Below are positions 56,352-64,000 of a stretch of 64,000 nt of DNA, in pieces. Position numbers and translations under genes: made by a program. The number at the start of each line of letters is the position of its first letter. The first letter of the stretch is position 1. The notes beneath the pieces were generated by a model that ran no database searches, had not been told where the DNA came from, and saw only the letters and a list, made by a program, of their open reading frames with translations. The DNA is from Maritalea mobilis. Its GTDB lineage: Bacteria; Pseudomonadota; Alphaproteobacteria; Rhizobiales; Devosiaceae. Location of the stretch: NCBI RefSeq assembly GCF_004363175.1, contig NZ_SNYR01000001.1:1302001-1366000 (forward strand), read 5' to 3'.

Positions 56352-57104
56352 CTAGACGCCGGTGATCATCGAGACAATTTCGTTCTTGTCCGTCTTCGCC
56401 GTTTCGCGCACACCAATCTGTTGGCCACGCCGCAAAACACAAATCCGGTCAGACAGGCGGAACACTTGATCAAGGCTGTGGCTGATAATCAACACCGCCA
56501 AATTGCGCTCTTTCAACGCCGCGACGTTCTCTTCCACCTTGGCCGTTTCCGCCACGCCCAGCGCCGCGGTTGGCTCGTCCAGCAAAACCAGCTTGGTGGC
56601 CCAATGGGTGGCGCGCGCAATGGCGACACCTTGCCGCTGACCGCCAGATAAATTGCGGATCGTGGTTTTGGCAGACGGGATACGCACATCCAGCTCTTTC
56701 ACCAAATCTTCGGTTTCCTGCACCATGCCTTTACGGTCCAATTGGCCAAACGGCCCCTTGGTTTTCTCGCGCCCCAAAAACATATTCATATAAACCGCTT
56801 GCTCGTCCGCCAGCGCCAAATCCTGATAGACCACCTCAATGCCAGACGCACGCGCCTCAGTGGCATCCTTAAAACTGGTTTCCTTGCCATCAATGGCGAT
56901 GGTGCCCGAGGTGGGCGCATGTACGCCGGAAATGATTTTGATCAGCGTCGATTTACCCGCCCCATTGTCACCCACTAGGGCAACAATTTCACCAGCCTTG
57001 AGATTGAGCGAAAAATCCTCAATCGCCACCACGCCGCCAAAGGCTTTGTGGATATTGGTGAGCTGCAACACATCGGCAGCTTGAGTGTTTGAAAGATCCA
57101 TCAT
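56352..57104 (-). CDS. Sugar-type ABC transporter ATP-binding protein
   Basis: This 250-aa ATPase of the carbohydrate importer type (RbsA-like but with a single nucleotide-binding domain) has Walker A GDNGAGKST, signature LSGGQRQGV and Walker B LVLLDEPTAALG. Adjacent to the permease it completes an importer. The ATG at 57104 follows GAGGTAGC. It starts 2 bp from the stop of the racemase-like gene. It is the last gene of the operon. Confidence 0.9.
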   Translation of the reverse strand: MMDLSNTQAADVLQLTNIHKAFGGVVAIEDFSLNLKAGEIVALVGDNGAGKSTLIKIISGVHAPTSGTIAIDGKETSFKDATEARASGIEVVYQDLALADEQAVYMNMFLGREKTKGPFGQLDRKGMVQETEDLVKELDVRIPSAKTTIRNLSGGQRQGVAIARATHWATKLVLLDEPTAALGVAETAKVEENVAALKERNLAVLIISHSLDQVFRLSDRICVLRRGQQIGVRETAKTDKNEIVSMITGV

Positions 57105-57105
57105 G

Positions 57106-58311
57106 CTACCTCGGATTTGGCCAGTTTTCGGCTTGACCAAAGATATTCTCAATGGTCTCGACCTTTGGGTTGCCAGTTGAAATGCCCGACACACCAACTG
57201 TATAGGCCCGCTTCACAAAAGCCTGCCCGCGGAAGCCGAACACAACGCTGTCGCCTGATTTGGGCTGAACGCTGCCTGTGCAATCGATCATGCCGTAATA
57301 ATCAATCGCGCTAGTGGGTGGAATATCGACGCTGGCAAGCGCCTTTTCCTCCACCGTTGGCGCGCCGCCGACCAGGGCTTTCACATCATAGTCGGGAAAC
57401 ACCGGATCAATGTAAAGCCCGCCACCAAAGCAATAGGCCTTGTCTTCATGCAGATGCGACACCTCGCTGATATAGAGCACGGCTGGCAGTTCCGGCAAAT
57501 CTTTGATCGCATGCAATGGCGTGGTGCCGTGCAAGCCATTGCCCGGCTCGCACTGGGTTGCGCCTGCTTTGGCTAAGGCTTCCAACACAACTGAAGAGGT
57601 GGTGCCCGGCGCGTTAATCTCAATATCGGTGAACTCAGCATCAATCAAGGCCGCCGCCGCATTTTCCAACGTGGTGAGGTTCGGCGTAGGCTGCACTTCG
57701 TGCGTGTCCTGATCAAACAAAAGCGCTGGGAATGTCGTGATCCCCGCAAAGCGCGCGCCATCCATCGAGTCTACCTTGTGGGCAAACTCAACAATCTCGC
57801 TCGCCTTGATGCCGCCTTCATGGCCCTTATAAAACACATCGCCATCGGACTTGATGCGCACCAGAACATCCTGCTGACGCCCAGCCTTATGTGCCGCTGC
57901 CGCTGCTTCTTGTGCTTTTTCAAGGCTGAACACAGTCCAATATTGCGGCTGCAAATAGCTGGCTACCATCTCCGCTTCAAATTTGGGCACCTGCACCAGA
58001 TGGCCGATATGACCAACATCCATGTCGGCCCGTTTGCAGGCCACGGCGCAGGCCACATCCACCGCCACCGCTTGATTGACACCACCGCGCATCGCCGCTT
58101 GGCAAAAGGCCGAGTTGCGCCCAACCTGCTTGGTCATCGCAAAAACTTTCATGCCCAGCTTGTCGCCTTCGGCGCGCAAGATTTTGGCGTTGTGCTCGAC
58201 CGCATCCAAATCCAACACATAGGCATTGGCAGGGATTTTTCCCTCTTGATGCAACGCCATGGCCGCTTCGATAAATTTGGGGTTACGTCGCCGCAAAAGA
58301 TCTAAAAACAT
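57106..58311 (-). CDS. YhfX-like PLP-dependent alanine-racemase-family enzyme
   Basis: The 401-aa product matches the YhfX group of the alanine racemase N-terminal fold. The PLP lysine is in AMTKQVGRN (about 59-67), followed by the barrel and a C-terminal domain with FGFRGQAFVKRAY. The specific substrate is unknown. It lies between the permease and the ATPase gene, so it probably acts on the imported compound. Confidence 0.82.
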   Translation of the reverse strand: MFLDLLRRRNPKFIEAAMALHQEGKIPANAYVLDLDAVEHNAKILRAEGDKLGMKVFAMTKQVGRNSAFCQAAMRGGVNQAVAVDVACAVACKRADMDVGHIGHLVQVPKFEAEMVASYLQPQYWTVFSLEKAQEAAAAAHKAGRQQDVLVRIKSDGDVFYKGHEGGIKASEIVEFAHKVDSMDGARFAGITTFPALLFDQDTHEVQPTPNLTTLENAAAALIDAEFTDIEINAPGTTSSVVLEALAKAGATQCEPGNGLHGTTPLHAIKDLPELPAVLYISEVSHLHEDKAYCFGGGLYIDPVFPDYDVKALVGGAPTVEEKALASVDIPPTSAIDYYGMIDCTGSVQPKSGDSVVFGFRGQAFVKRAYTVGVSGISTGNPKVETIENIFGQAENWPNPR

Positions 58312-58319
58312 GGCTTACC

Positions 58320-59276
58320 TCAATTGTTCACGTCGCGTAGCGAAATCGCCACCGCGATCAAAATAATCACGCCTCTGACAATCATTTGGTCAGATACGGA
58401 AAGGCCCATCAAAATCAGGCCATTGTTCAACATGCCCATCATCAAAGAGCCAACCAGCGCCCCGATAATGGTGCCTTTACCGCCCTTAAGGGCAGTGCCA
58501 CCAATGATCACCGCGGCAATCACGGTCATCAAATCGCTTTCGCCCAGCGTATAGCGCGCCGCTTGCAACCGCCCGGCATAAAGCAGCCCGGCCAAGCCCG
58601 CGAGGCCGCCACAAATCATCATCACTAACAAGCGCACATGCGGCACCTTAATGCCCGTGACTTGCGCAGCGCGGGCATTGTCACCCGTGGCCAACACGTG
58701 GGCACCGAATTTGGTTTCGCGGAACACAAAGTGCCCCAGGGCAACCGCACCAATGGTCCACAACACCAATGATGGCACGCCGAACAAAGAGCCCGAGCCA
58801 AACATATTGACGAAGCTCTCATTCAACACCGGCACGGAGCGCAGATCAGTCATGGAGCGAGCAACACCAGCAAAAAGCCCCATGGTCGCCAACGTCACAA
58901 GGAATGAAGGAAGGCGCAAATAGGCCACCAGCACGCCGTTAAAAAAGCCGATCGCCAATCCGATGCCAAGGCCAGCTAAAACGCCAACAAAGAGCGGATA
59001 GTCGCCCAAAACAACAGCACTACCAAGCGCGGCAACGGCCACGATGGAGCCAAAAGAAAGGTCAATTTCACCCGCCGCCAACACAAACACCAAACCAATA
59101 GCCATGATGGTGATGGGCGCGGTTTGCAAAACAATATTGGTCAAGTTGCGCTGGGTCAGAAATCCATCATTCCCCAACGTGACCGCAAAGAAGAGAAAGA
59201 TCAGCAAAAAGCCGATATAAACGACATACTGCGATAGATTGAGCTGCCGTAATTTTTGCATGGTCGATTGCATCAT
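58320..59276 (-). CDS. Sugar-type ABC transporter permease
   Basis: This 318-aa permease of the RbsC/branched-chain type has about eight or nine hydrophobic segments, including the conserved AAGEIDLSFGSIVAVAA and AVIIGGTALKGGKGT. It is one permease for the ATPase and the binding protein. It is 8 bp upstream of the racemase-like gene. Confidence 0.92.
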   Translation of the reverse strand: MMQSTMQKLRQLNLSQYVVYIGFLLIFLFFAVTLGNDGFLTQRNLTNIVLQTAPITIMAIGLVFVLAAGEIDLSFGSIVAVAALGSAVVLGDYPLFVGVLAGLGIGLAIGFFNGVLVAYLRLPSFLVTLATMGLFAGVARSMTDLRSVPVLNESFVNMFGSGSLFGVPSLVLWTIGAVALGHFVFRETKFGAHVLATGDNARAAQVTGIKVPHVRLLVMMICGGLAGLAGLLYAGRLQAARYTLGESDLMTVIAAVIIGGTALKGGKGTIIGALVGSLMMGMLNNGLILMGLSVSDQMIVRGVIILIAVAISLRDVNN

Positions 59277-59329
59277 AAAATCCGTTTCGCTGGATGCGCG
59301 GTCCCTCCCCGCATCGACAAGCTAGAAGC

Positions 59330-59354
59330 GTGCCGCGCCCATAAGGCGCGACAC
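59330..59354 (-). other. Stem-loop between binding protein and permease genes
   Basis: GTGCCGCGCC (59330-59339) pairs with GGCGCGACAC (59345-59354), with one mismatch, around a 5-nt loop. Such hairpins after a binding-protein gene often stabilise its mRNA and lower permease expression. That role is inferred. Confidence 0.6.
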
Positions 59355-59363
59355 AAAAGTTGG

Positions 59364-60413
59364 TTATTTCGTCACGCTTTCAGGCGCATCGCGATGCAAT
59401 GATTGCATCCAACCTTCTGACACATTGTCGGCTGTCACAGTCACCGCTGGGGCAACCACAAAGGCTGGGCTTTCTTGACCCAACAAACCGCGTGCAGCAG
59501 AGGCGGCCATGGCGCGACCAAGCTCATAAGCTTCGTCTGCAACGATGGCAGACACATTGCCACCACGTACCATGTCGAGTGCAATCGGCTCAGAAAGATC
59601 AAGCGTCACCACTTTGGTGGTTTTGTTGCCATTGGCACGCAAAGCAGACAACACGCCTTCAGCAGGGCCCGCCCAGGTGACATAAACACCAGCCAAATCA
59701 GGATGCTTCAGCAACATGGCGTTGGCGATATCTTCCGCCCGCGCAGGATCGGAAATGCCAGCCTGTGCCACGATTTCCATGTTTGGATAATCGTTTTCAA
59801 TGGTGGTTTTGAACGCGTTGTCGCGCTGGTTGGTCACATAATAGGTCGCATCATGATAGATCCAGCCCACTTTACCTGTTTCACCAAGGTCAGCTGCCAA
59901 AGCATCAGCCGCTTGCTTGCCCATGGCATACAAATCATCGGTCACGATGGAAGCATAATGCTCACCATGCTTGTACCCGTCAGGCACGTTGGACAAGAAA
60001 ACAAGCTGAACGTCATTATCAACAGCTTCTTTAAATGCAGCGGCCGAGGCAACTGGATCAAGCGGCAAAGCCAGTACAATGTTTGGCTCTTTGGTCAACA
60101 CAGTTTCAATGTCTGAACGCTGTTTAGCCGTATCAAAACTCGCATTGGTTGTGGCCACAACTTTAATGCCCAAACGCGTGAATTCGTCTGTTGCACCTTG
60201 TGTAACTGCGTTCACAAAATCAGACTGATCGTGCCAAACAAGCGCGGCAGAATAGCCACCACTTTTCAGCGCTTCAACATCACCATCAGCAACCACAACC
60301 TCAGTTGAAGGGGTTGCTGTTTCACCATTTGGTCCAATGGTTTGTGCAAAAGCGCCACTGTTCATCAGCAGCGCAGCCAAGCCACCTGCCATCATTTTTG
60401 TTAGATTTTTCAT
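59364..60413 (-). CDS. Sugar-type ABC transporter substrate-binding protein
   Basis: This 349-aa periplasmic protein has a signal peptide (about 1-24, ending NSGAFA). The fold is the RbsB type, with repeated lobe segments (WHDQSDFVNAVTQGATDEF, VLALPLDPVASAAAFKEA, GYKHGEHYASIVTDDL). The substrate is unknown. It is followed by a stem-loop and then the permease gene. It starts 20 bp after the M20 peptidase gene. Confidence 0.92.
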   Translation of the reverse strand: MKNLTKMMAGGLAALLMNSGAFAQTIGPNGETATPSTEVVVADGDVEALKSGGYSAALVWHDQSDFVNAVTQGATDEFTRLGIKVVATTNASFDTAKQRSDIETVLTKEPNIVLALPLDPVASAAAFKEAVDNDVQLVFLSNVPDGYKHGEHYASIVTDDLYAMGKQAADALAADLGETGKVGWIYHDATYYVTNQRDNAFKTTIENDYPNMEIVAQAGISDPARAEDIANAMLLKHPDLAGVYVTWAGPAEGVLSALRANGNKTTKVVTLDLSEPIALDMVRGGNVSAIVADEAYELGRAMAASAARGLLGQESPAFVVAPAVTVTADNVSEGWMQSLHRDAPESVTK

Positions 60414-60433
60414 GGGTTTCCTTCCTCCATAAA

Positions 60434-61681
60434 TTATTCATCCACGCCACAATAGTGTGCGATGAATTCTGCGAAGGCCGTTATGCCGGCCAAATATTCA
60501 TTGATTGAAACGCGCTCTTCTAAAGTGTGGCAGTTCGCAATATTGCCTGGCGCGCAATAAACCGTTGGGCATCCCAACCGATCGATCAAAAACGGTGCCT
60601 CAGACCAGTAGGGGGCGCCATTAATGACGCCCCGATCAGGCATGGCGCGGTCTAGCGCCTGAGACAATTGATCAATTGCGGGGTTTGAACGGTCAATATC
60701 AGTGGGGGAGCCACCGAACTTATGATCCCGACCAGCGGGATATGAAATCTCAAAGCTGCAACCTGTGTCCGCAATGCCGCGGCCAATGGCAGCTTCCAAG
60801 GCGGCTACGGCCTCATCCAAGCTTTGACCCGGCAGCACCTTGCAGATCAGCGACAATTTGCAATCGCCCGGCACCGCAATATAGCCGCCGCCTTCAATTT
60901 TGGTGATCAGAATAAAGGCTTCGCCCACCAAATCATGATTGGCCGCTTTGCCCATCTGCTCTGAAAGGGTCCAAATTTCCTGCATCACCTGATGGCTGGC
61001 TTTCAGCGCATCAATGCCTTGCTCAGGCACGCCAAAGTAGGCGGTTTTGCCCTTAATACTGATATCAGCAATGAAAAAGCCCATTTGCGCAGGAAACACC
61101 TGCAATTGGGTTGGCTCTACATACACGGCGAAATCTGGTTTATGTGCATCCAAAAACTTTTGTGAGGTGGTAAGGTGATCAATGCCCGCGCTAATGCCCG
61201 TGCCTTCCTCGCCGCTCTCTTCATCACCGATAAAAGCAAAACTCACATCGCCCTTAAGCTTGATGCCCGCCTTATCCAGCAAATCAATCGCAGCCAAACT
61301 GGTGCAAATGCCTGCTTTCAAGTCACCTGTGCCGCGCCCCCAAATTTCACCATCAATGATGGCACCGCCAAACGGATCTTCACGGTGATCCCCTTGCCAA
61401 AGCTCGCGCCAGCCATCCACATGCACCGTATCCGTATGGCCAATAAACAATAGGTTTTGTCCGCCACCGCTACCTGCGCGTTTACCAAAAATATTGGGGC
61501 GACCGGGCAAAAACTCTTCCCAAACAGGCGCCAGCTTCCGGGCCGACATCTGCTCATCCAAATAGCCAACAAAGTTCGCCTCATTGCCCGTGATGCTCTC
61601 GCGGGCCACAGCGCCACGCAGCAACTCAACAGCGAGGTTTTCATCAAGGAATGAGCGGAAATCTGGCATGGATTTAGCCAT
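60434..61681 (-). CDS. M20-family peptidase/deacylase (ArgE/DapE-like)
   Basis: This 415-aa zinc hydrolase has the metal ligands HTDTVHVDG (near 85), the GDLKAG segment, and the general base Glu-Glu in DEESGEEGTG. It belongs to the ArgE/DapE group that removes acyl groups or cleaves small peptides. The ATG at 61681 overlaps the ROK gene by 8 nt, so translation is coupled. The upstream 30-residue extension is not supported. Confidence 0.9.
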   Translation of the reverse strand: MAKSMPDFRSFLDENLAVELLRGAVARESITGNEANFVGYLDEQMSARKLAPVWEEFLPGRPNIFGKRAGSGGGQNLLFIGHTDTVHVDGWRELWQGDHREDPFGGAIIDGEIWGRGTGDLKAGICTSLAAIDLLDKAGIKLKGDVSFAFIGDEESGEEGTGISAGIDHLTTSQKFLDAHKPDFAVYVEPTQLQVFPAQMGFFIADISIKGKTAYFGVPEQGIDALKASHQVMQEIWTLSEQMGKAANHDLVGEAFILITKIEGGGYIAVPGDCKLSLICKVLPGQSLDEAVAALEAAIGRGIADTGCSFEISYPAGRDHKFGGSPTDIDRSNPAIDQLSQALDRAMPDRGVINGAPYWSEAPFLIDRLGCPTVYCAPGNIANCHTLEERVSINEYLAGITAFAEFIAHYCGVDE

Positions 61682-62888
61682 TGGAGACAACTCCCAATTT
61701 TGCAAGTTTGGCAGGGGGCAGCGTGATTTCGGCCCCTGGCACGCCACCCGCCAAAAGGGTAGCGTGCACATGGCTCAGGCCCAGGGAGGCGGCGCCGATA
61801 AGGGCAGCTTTGCCACCCAAGTCACTGATGTAAAGCTCAACAGGCGATCGCGTGATCAGACCAAATTGCGCCTTAATGCGCGAGAACAACTCTTCCCGAC
61901 GACCAATCGAACCGCCAAAAACAATCTGCTCCGGATCGATCAATGCGCTGATGGCGGCCACCGCCCGCGCGGTTTCTCGCGCTGTTCGATCCAGCACTTT
62001 TTGCGCATGATCATCCTGATCGAGCCGATCAAAAATCTCAGGCACTTCGATCTTTTCGCCTGTCAATTCAAAATAATAGTCGCGCATGGCGTCGGTCGCC
62101 GTAACACGTTCCAACGCCCCTTGGCGCAATGATGCATCTTCAAATGGATCCGCACCGAACGGCAAATAGCCCAATTCGCCCGCACCGCCATTTTTGCCGC
62201 GCACCAATTCGCCATTGACGATAATGCCCGCACCAATACCCGTGCCGAGCGCCACATAGGCCAAATCGTCCACATGTTGCGCCACGCCGCCCCAATGCTC
62301 GCCCAAGACCGCGAGGTTCACATCGTTTTCGATGACCACATCAAAGCCGAGCGCTTTAGATAGCTCGCCAGCAAAATCAATCTCATCCAATTGCGGAATG
62401 TTGGGCGCCATATGCACGGCGCCACTTTCATGATCCGGCACACCCGGTACGCCAACCACAGCCAATCGCAACCGATCTTGCTGCAATCCATGCTGGTCCA
62501 TCATCTCGCGACACAGGCGCGCAATTTGATCAACGACAGCGCCGCCGCCCCTTGGATCTGTCTTCTCGGTAGCCTCGCCAAAAATCTGGCACGCCAGATT
62601 AGCAATGGCGACTTTTACCTTGGTGCCCCCGAGGTCAACCGCTGCCACAAAGGCCGCGTCGGGCACCACCTCAAAATTCATTGCCGCGCGGCCCACATTG
62701 CCGCGCTCAAGCCCCACTTGCTGCACCCAACCTTCGGATTCCAGCTCTTTTGCGACTTCGGATAAGGTCTGTTTGGAAAGGCCCAAGCGCTTTGCAATAG
62801 CAGCGCGAGAGATTGGCCCTTCATGAGCAATCACTTCAAAAACATTACATTTATTAAGTCTGCGAATATTATTTGCCGTTTCGGTCAT
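61674..62888 (-). CDS. ROK-family transcriptional regulator
   Basis: This 404-aa repressor has an N-terminal winged HTH (about 10-75, with GPISRAAIAKRLGLSKQTLSE). A ROK fold follows, with the sugar-kinase-like VAAVDLGGTKVKVAIANL and GLGTGIGAGI. The typical Cys-rich zinc motif of ROK proteins is not clear. It heads the operon, so it probably senses the transported compound. Confidence 0.9.
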   Translation of the reverse strand: MTETANNIRRLNKCNVFEVIAHEGPISRAAIAKRLGLSKQTLSEVAKELESEGWVQQVGLERGNVGRAAMNFEVVPDAAFVAAVDLGGTKVKVAIANLACQIFGEATEKTDPRGGGAVVDQIARLCREMMDQHGLQQDRLRLAVVGVPGVPDHESGAVHMAPNIPQLDEIDFAGELSKALGFDVVIENDVNLAVLGEHWGGVAQHVDDLAYVALGTGIGAGIIVNGELVRGKNGGAGELGYLPFGADPFEDASLRQGALERVTATDAMRDYYFELTGEKIEVPEIFDRLDQDDHAQKVLDRTARETARAVAAISALIDPEQIVFGGSIGRREELFSRIKAQFGLITRSPVELYISDLGGKAALIGAASLGLSHVHATLLAGGVPGAEITLPPAKLAKLGVVSNG

Positions 62889-62898
62889 ATAATCACTT

Positions 62899-62929
62899 CT
62901 ATTAATTCGTCAACTTACCGAACTAATAG
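62899..62929. promoter_or_regulatory. Operator of the ROK-M20-ABC operon
   Basis: Imperfect inverted arms CTATTAATTCG (62899-62909) and CGAACTAATAG (62919-62929) match at 10 of 11 positions around a 9-bp centre. It lies 11 bp upstream of the ROK gene. Autoregulation by ROK is likely. Confidence 0.7.
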
Positions 62930-63094
62930 ATCGAAACGACAAATACGTCAATTAGAATTTGTTTTGACAGCGAGATCAACTAAGTCAAGATGTATAAAAA
63001 TTTATTTATATTTCAGCATGTTAGAAGAGATAAAACTCAAAAATATATTTACAAGCACACTGTGGATGAGCATCAATTGCTGGATTTATGCGCC

Positions 63095-63508
63095 CTACTC
63101 CTCAACCTTCCCGCGCAGCTTTTTCACCTCGCTTCTGGCTTTCTTCGCTGCGATACGACGCTTGATCGAGCCATATGTTGGCTTGGTCGCGATGCGTCGT
63201 TTGGGCTTTTCCAAGGCACTTAAAATTAGCGCTGTCAAACGTTCACGCGCAATCTCTCGATTGCGTGCTTGCGAACGTGTATCTTGTACGGAAATGATCA
63301 ACGCCCCATCTTGCGTCCAACGCCGCCCGGCCAAGCGTTTTAACCGTCGTTTCACAGGGTCAGGCAAATGAGGAGATCGCTCAGCTTCGAACCGCAATTC
63401 TACGGCAGTGCTAACCTTATTCACATTCTGCCCACCCGGACCGCTGGCCCGAGTGAACTGTTCTGACAATTCCCACTCTTCAATGCTGATCTGGTCGTTA
63501 ATGCGCAA
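63095..63508 (-). CDS. arfB: Ribosome-rescue peptidyl-tRNA hydrolase ArfB
   Basis: This 137-aa release-factor-like protein has the catalytic GGQ in RASGPGGQNVNKVST. A basic C-terminal tail (KPTYGSIKRRIAAKKARSE) enters the mRNA channel of stalled ribosomes. ArfB hydrolyses peptidyl-tRNA without a stop codon. It is monocistronic. Confidence 0.95.
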   Translation of the reverse strand: MRINDQISIEEWELSEQFTRASGPGGQNVNKVSTAVELRFEAERSPHLPDPVKRRLKRLAGRRWTQDGALIISVQDTRSQARNREIARERLTALILSALEKPKRRIATKPTYGSIKRRIAAKKARSEVKKLRGKVEE

Positions 63509-63591
63509 AAGACTGCCTTTGGCTCCTCATCTTTACCAGATCAACCACATATGAAGCACAAACGCAAAGATGTCGTTTGCTTTGCCGCAGA

Positions 63592-63999
63592 CTAAGGCAG
63601 GTCGTAAAGGCTCATGGCATTGCCGAATGGATCGGTAAAGTCGCTATAAATGACCACACCCGGCACCTCAATTGCCTCACCAACATCAATGCCTTTTTCG
63701 GCATAGCTGGCTTGTGCTGCAGCCATATCATCAACCAAAAAGCGGATCACAGCGCCTGTTTCCGGCATCTTTTCGGTTTCATAAAGCTGCAACCACATAT
63801 CGGGCGTGGCTTTGACTTCAAGCACCCCAGGTACAGGCTCGATTATCTCGGCATCTTCACCGAGAAACTTACCATACCAAATTTTCGCTTCATCCAGCGA
63901 TGTAACCGGCACGGCCACAGTCGCTTCGCTGAATGCTTGCGCTGCAGCGTTACTGGCCAATGCCAGCCCCAATGCCGCAGACAAAATTAAAACACGCAT
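63592..63999 (-). CDS. VOC-fold (glyoxalase-like) protein with signal peptide
   Basis: This 135-aa vicinal oxygen chelate-type protein has a signal peptide (about 1-21, ending NAAAQA) and predicted export. The pattern VPVTSLDEAKIWYGKFL and the C-terminal FTDPFGNAMSLYDL fit glyoxalase-like proteins. Metal and substrate are unknown. It starts one base inside the window edge and might continue further upstream, but the Met lies at 63999. Confidence 0.82.
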   Translation of the reverse strand: MRVLILSAALGLALASNAAAQAFSEATVAVPVTSLDEAKIWYGKFLGEDAEIIEPVPGVLEVKATPDMWLQLYETEKMPETGAVIRFLVDDMAAAQASYAEKGIDVGEAIEVPGVVIYSDFTDPFGNAMSLYDLP

Positions 64000-64000
64000 C

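Overview
The chromosomal genes point to a motile alphaproteobacterium, probably of the order Hyphomicrobiales. The flagellar block carries a Caulobacter-type set (fliF-fliG-fliH-fliN, flbD, flhA) next to sciP, and the elongator tRNA-Met is of the usual alphaproteobacterial type. A Devosiaceae/Maritalea-like genus is a guess, not something the sequence proves.

Region 1 (1-1656) is an AT-rich accessory stretch. It holds the tail of one gene, two unrecognised small genes and a tRNA-like gene whose anticodon loop is interrupted by a 17-nt hairpin.

Region 2 (1657-24524) is an integrated genomic island of about 22.9 kb. It is bounded by a perfect 55-bp direct repeat, and the right copy is the 3' end of an intact elongator tRNA-Met gene. 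A tyrosine integrase lies beside the left repeat. At the right end a strong promoter and a roughly 300-nt hairpin-rich leader precede an HTH protein, an HUH Rep-like protein and a DUF927 helicase/ATPase, a layout like a phage satellite or integrative mobilizable element. The cargo between is defence-like: a GmrSD-type DUF262/DUF1524 nuclease, a HEPN-motif protein, an unknown 340-aa protein, a serine recombinase with a candidate crossover site, and an overlapping hsdM-hsdS-hsdR-metallopeptidase operon. The island also carries a thermonuclease gene broken by one in-frame TGA, a candidate sRNA with its own promoter and terminator, and a 7.5-copy octamer repeat.

Region 3 (24553-30762) is core chromosome: tRNA-Met, an OmpA-like lipoprotein, a retropepsin/PDZ lipoprotein, a radical SAM protein overlapping a UdgX-type uracil-DNA glycosylase, and mnmA. 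Region 4 (30987-41228) is a flagellar cluster with a sigma-54 promoter before fliK-flgD, then sciP, fliF-fliG-fliH-fliN-flbD and flhA. FlbD, the sigma-54 activator, is encoded in the same cluster.

Region 5 (41238-56276) holds metabolism and metal handling: YciI and GFA proteins, an MFS transporter, HupE/UreJ, L-serine dehydratase, an ArsR regulator overlapping a permease, an ABC exporter, a zinc-efflux pair (CDF transporter and ZntA-type ATPase, the latter with a MerR-type promoter) and a four-gene iron-siderophore ABC operon. Region 6 (56352-62888, minus strand) is a ROK regulator-M20 peptidase-binding protein-permease-YhfX-like PLP enzyme-ABC ATPase operon of unknown substrate. The window ends with arfB and a secreted VOC-fold protein.
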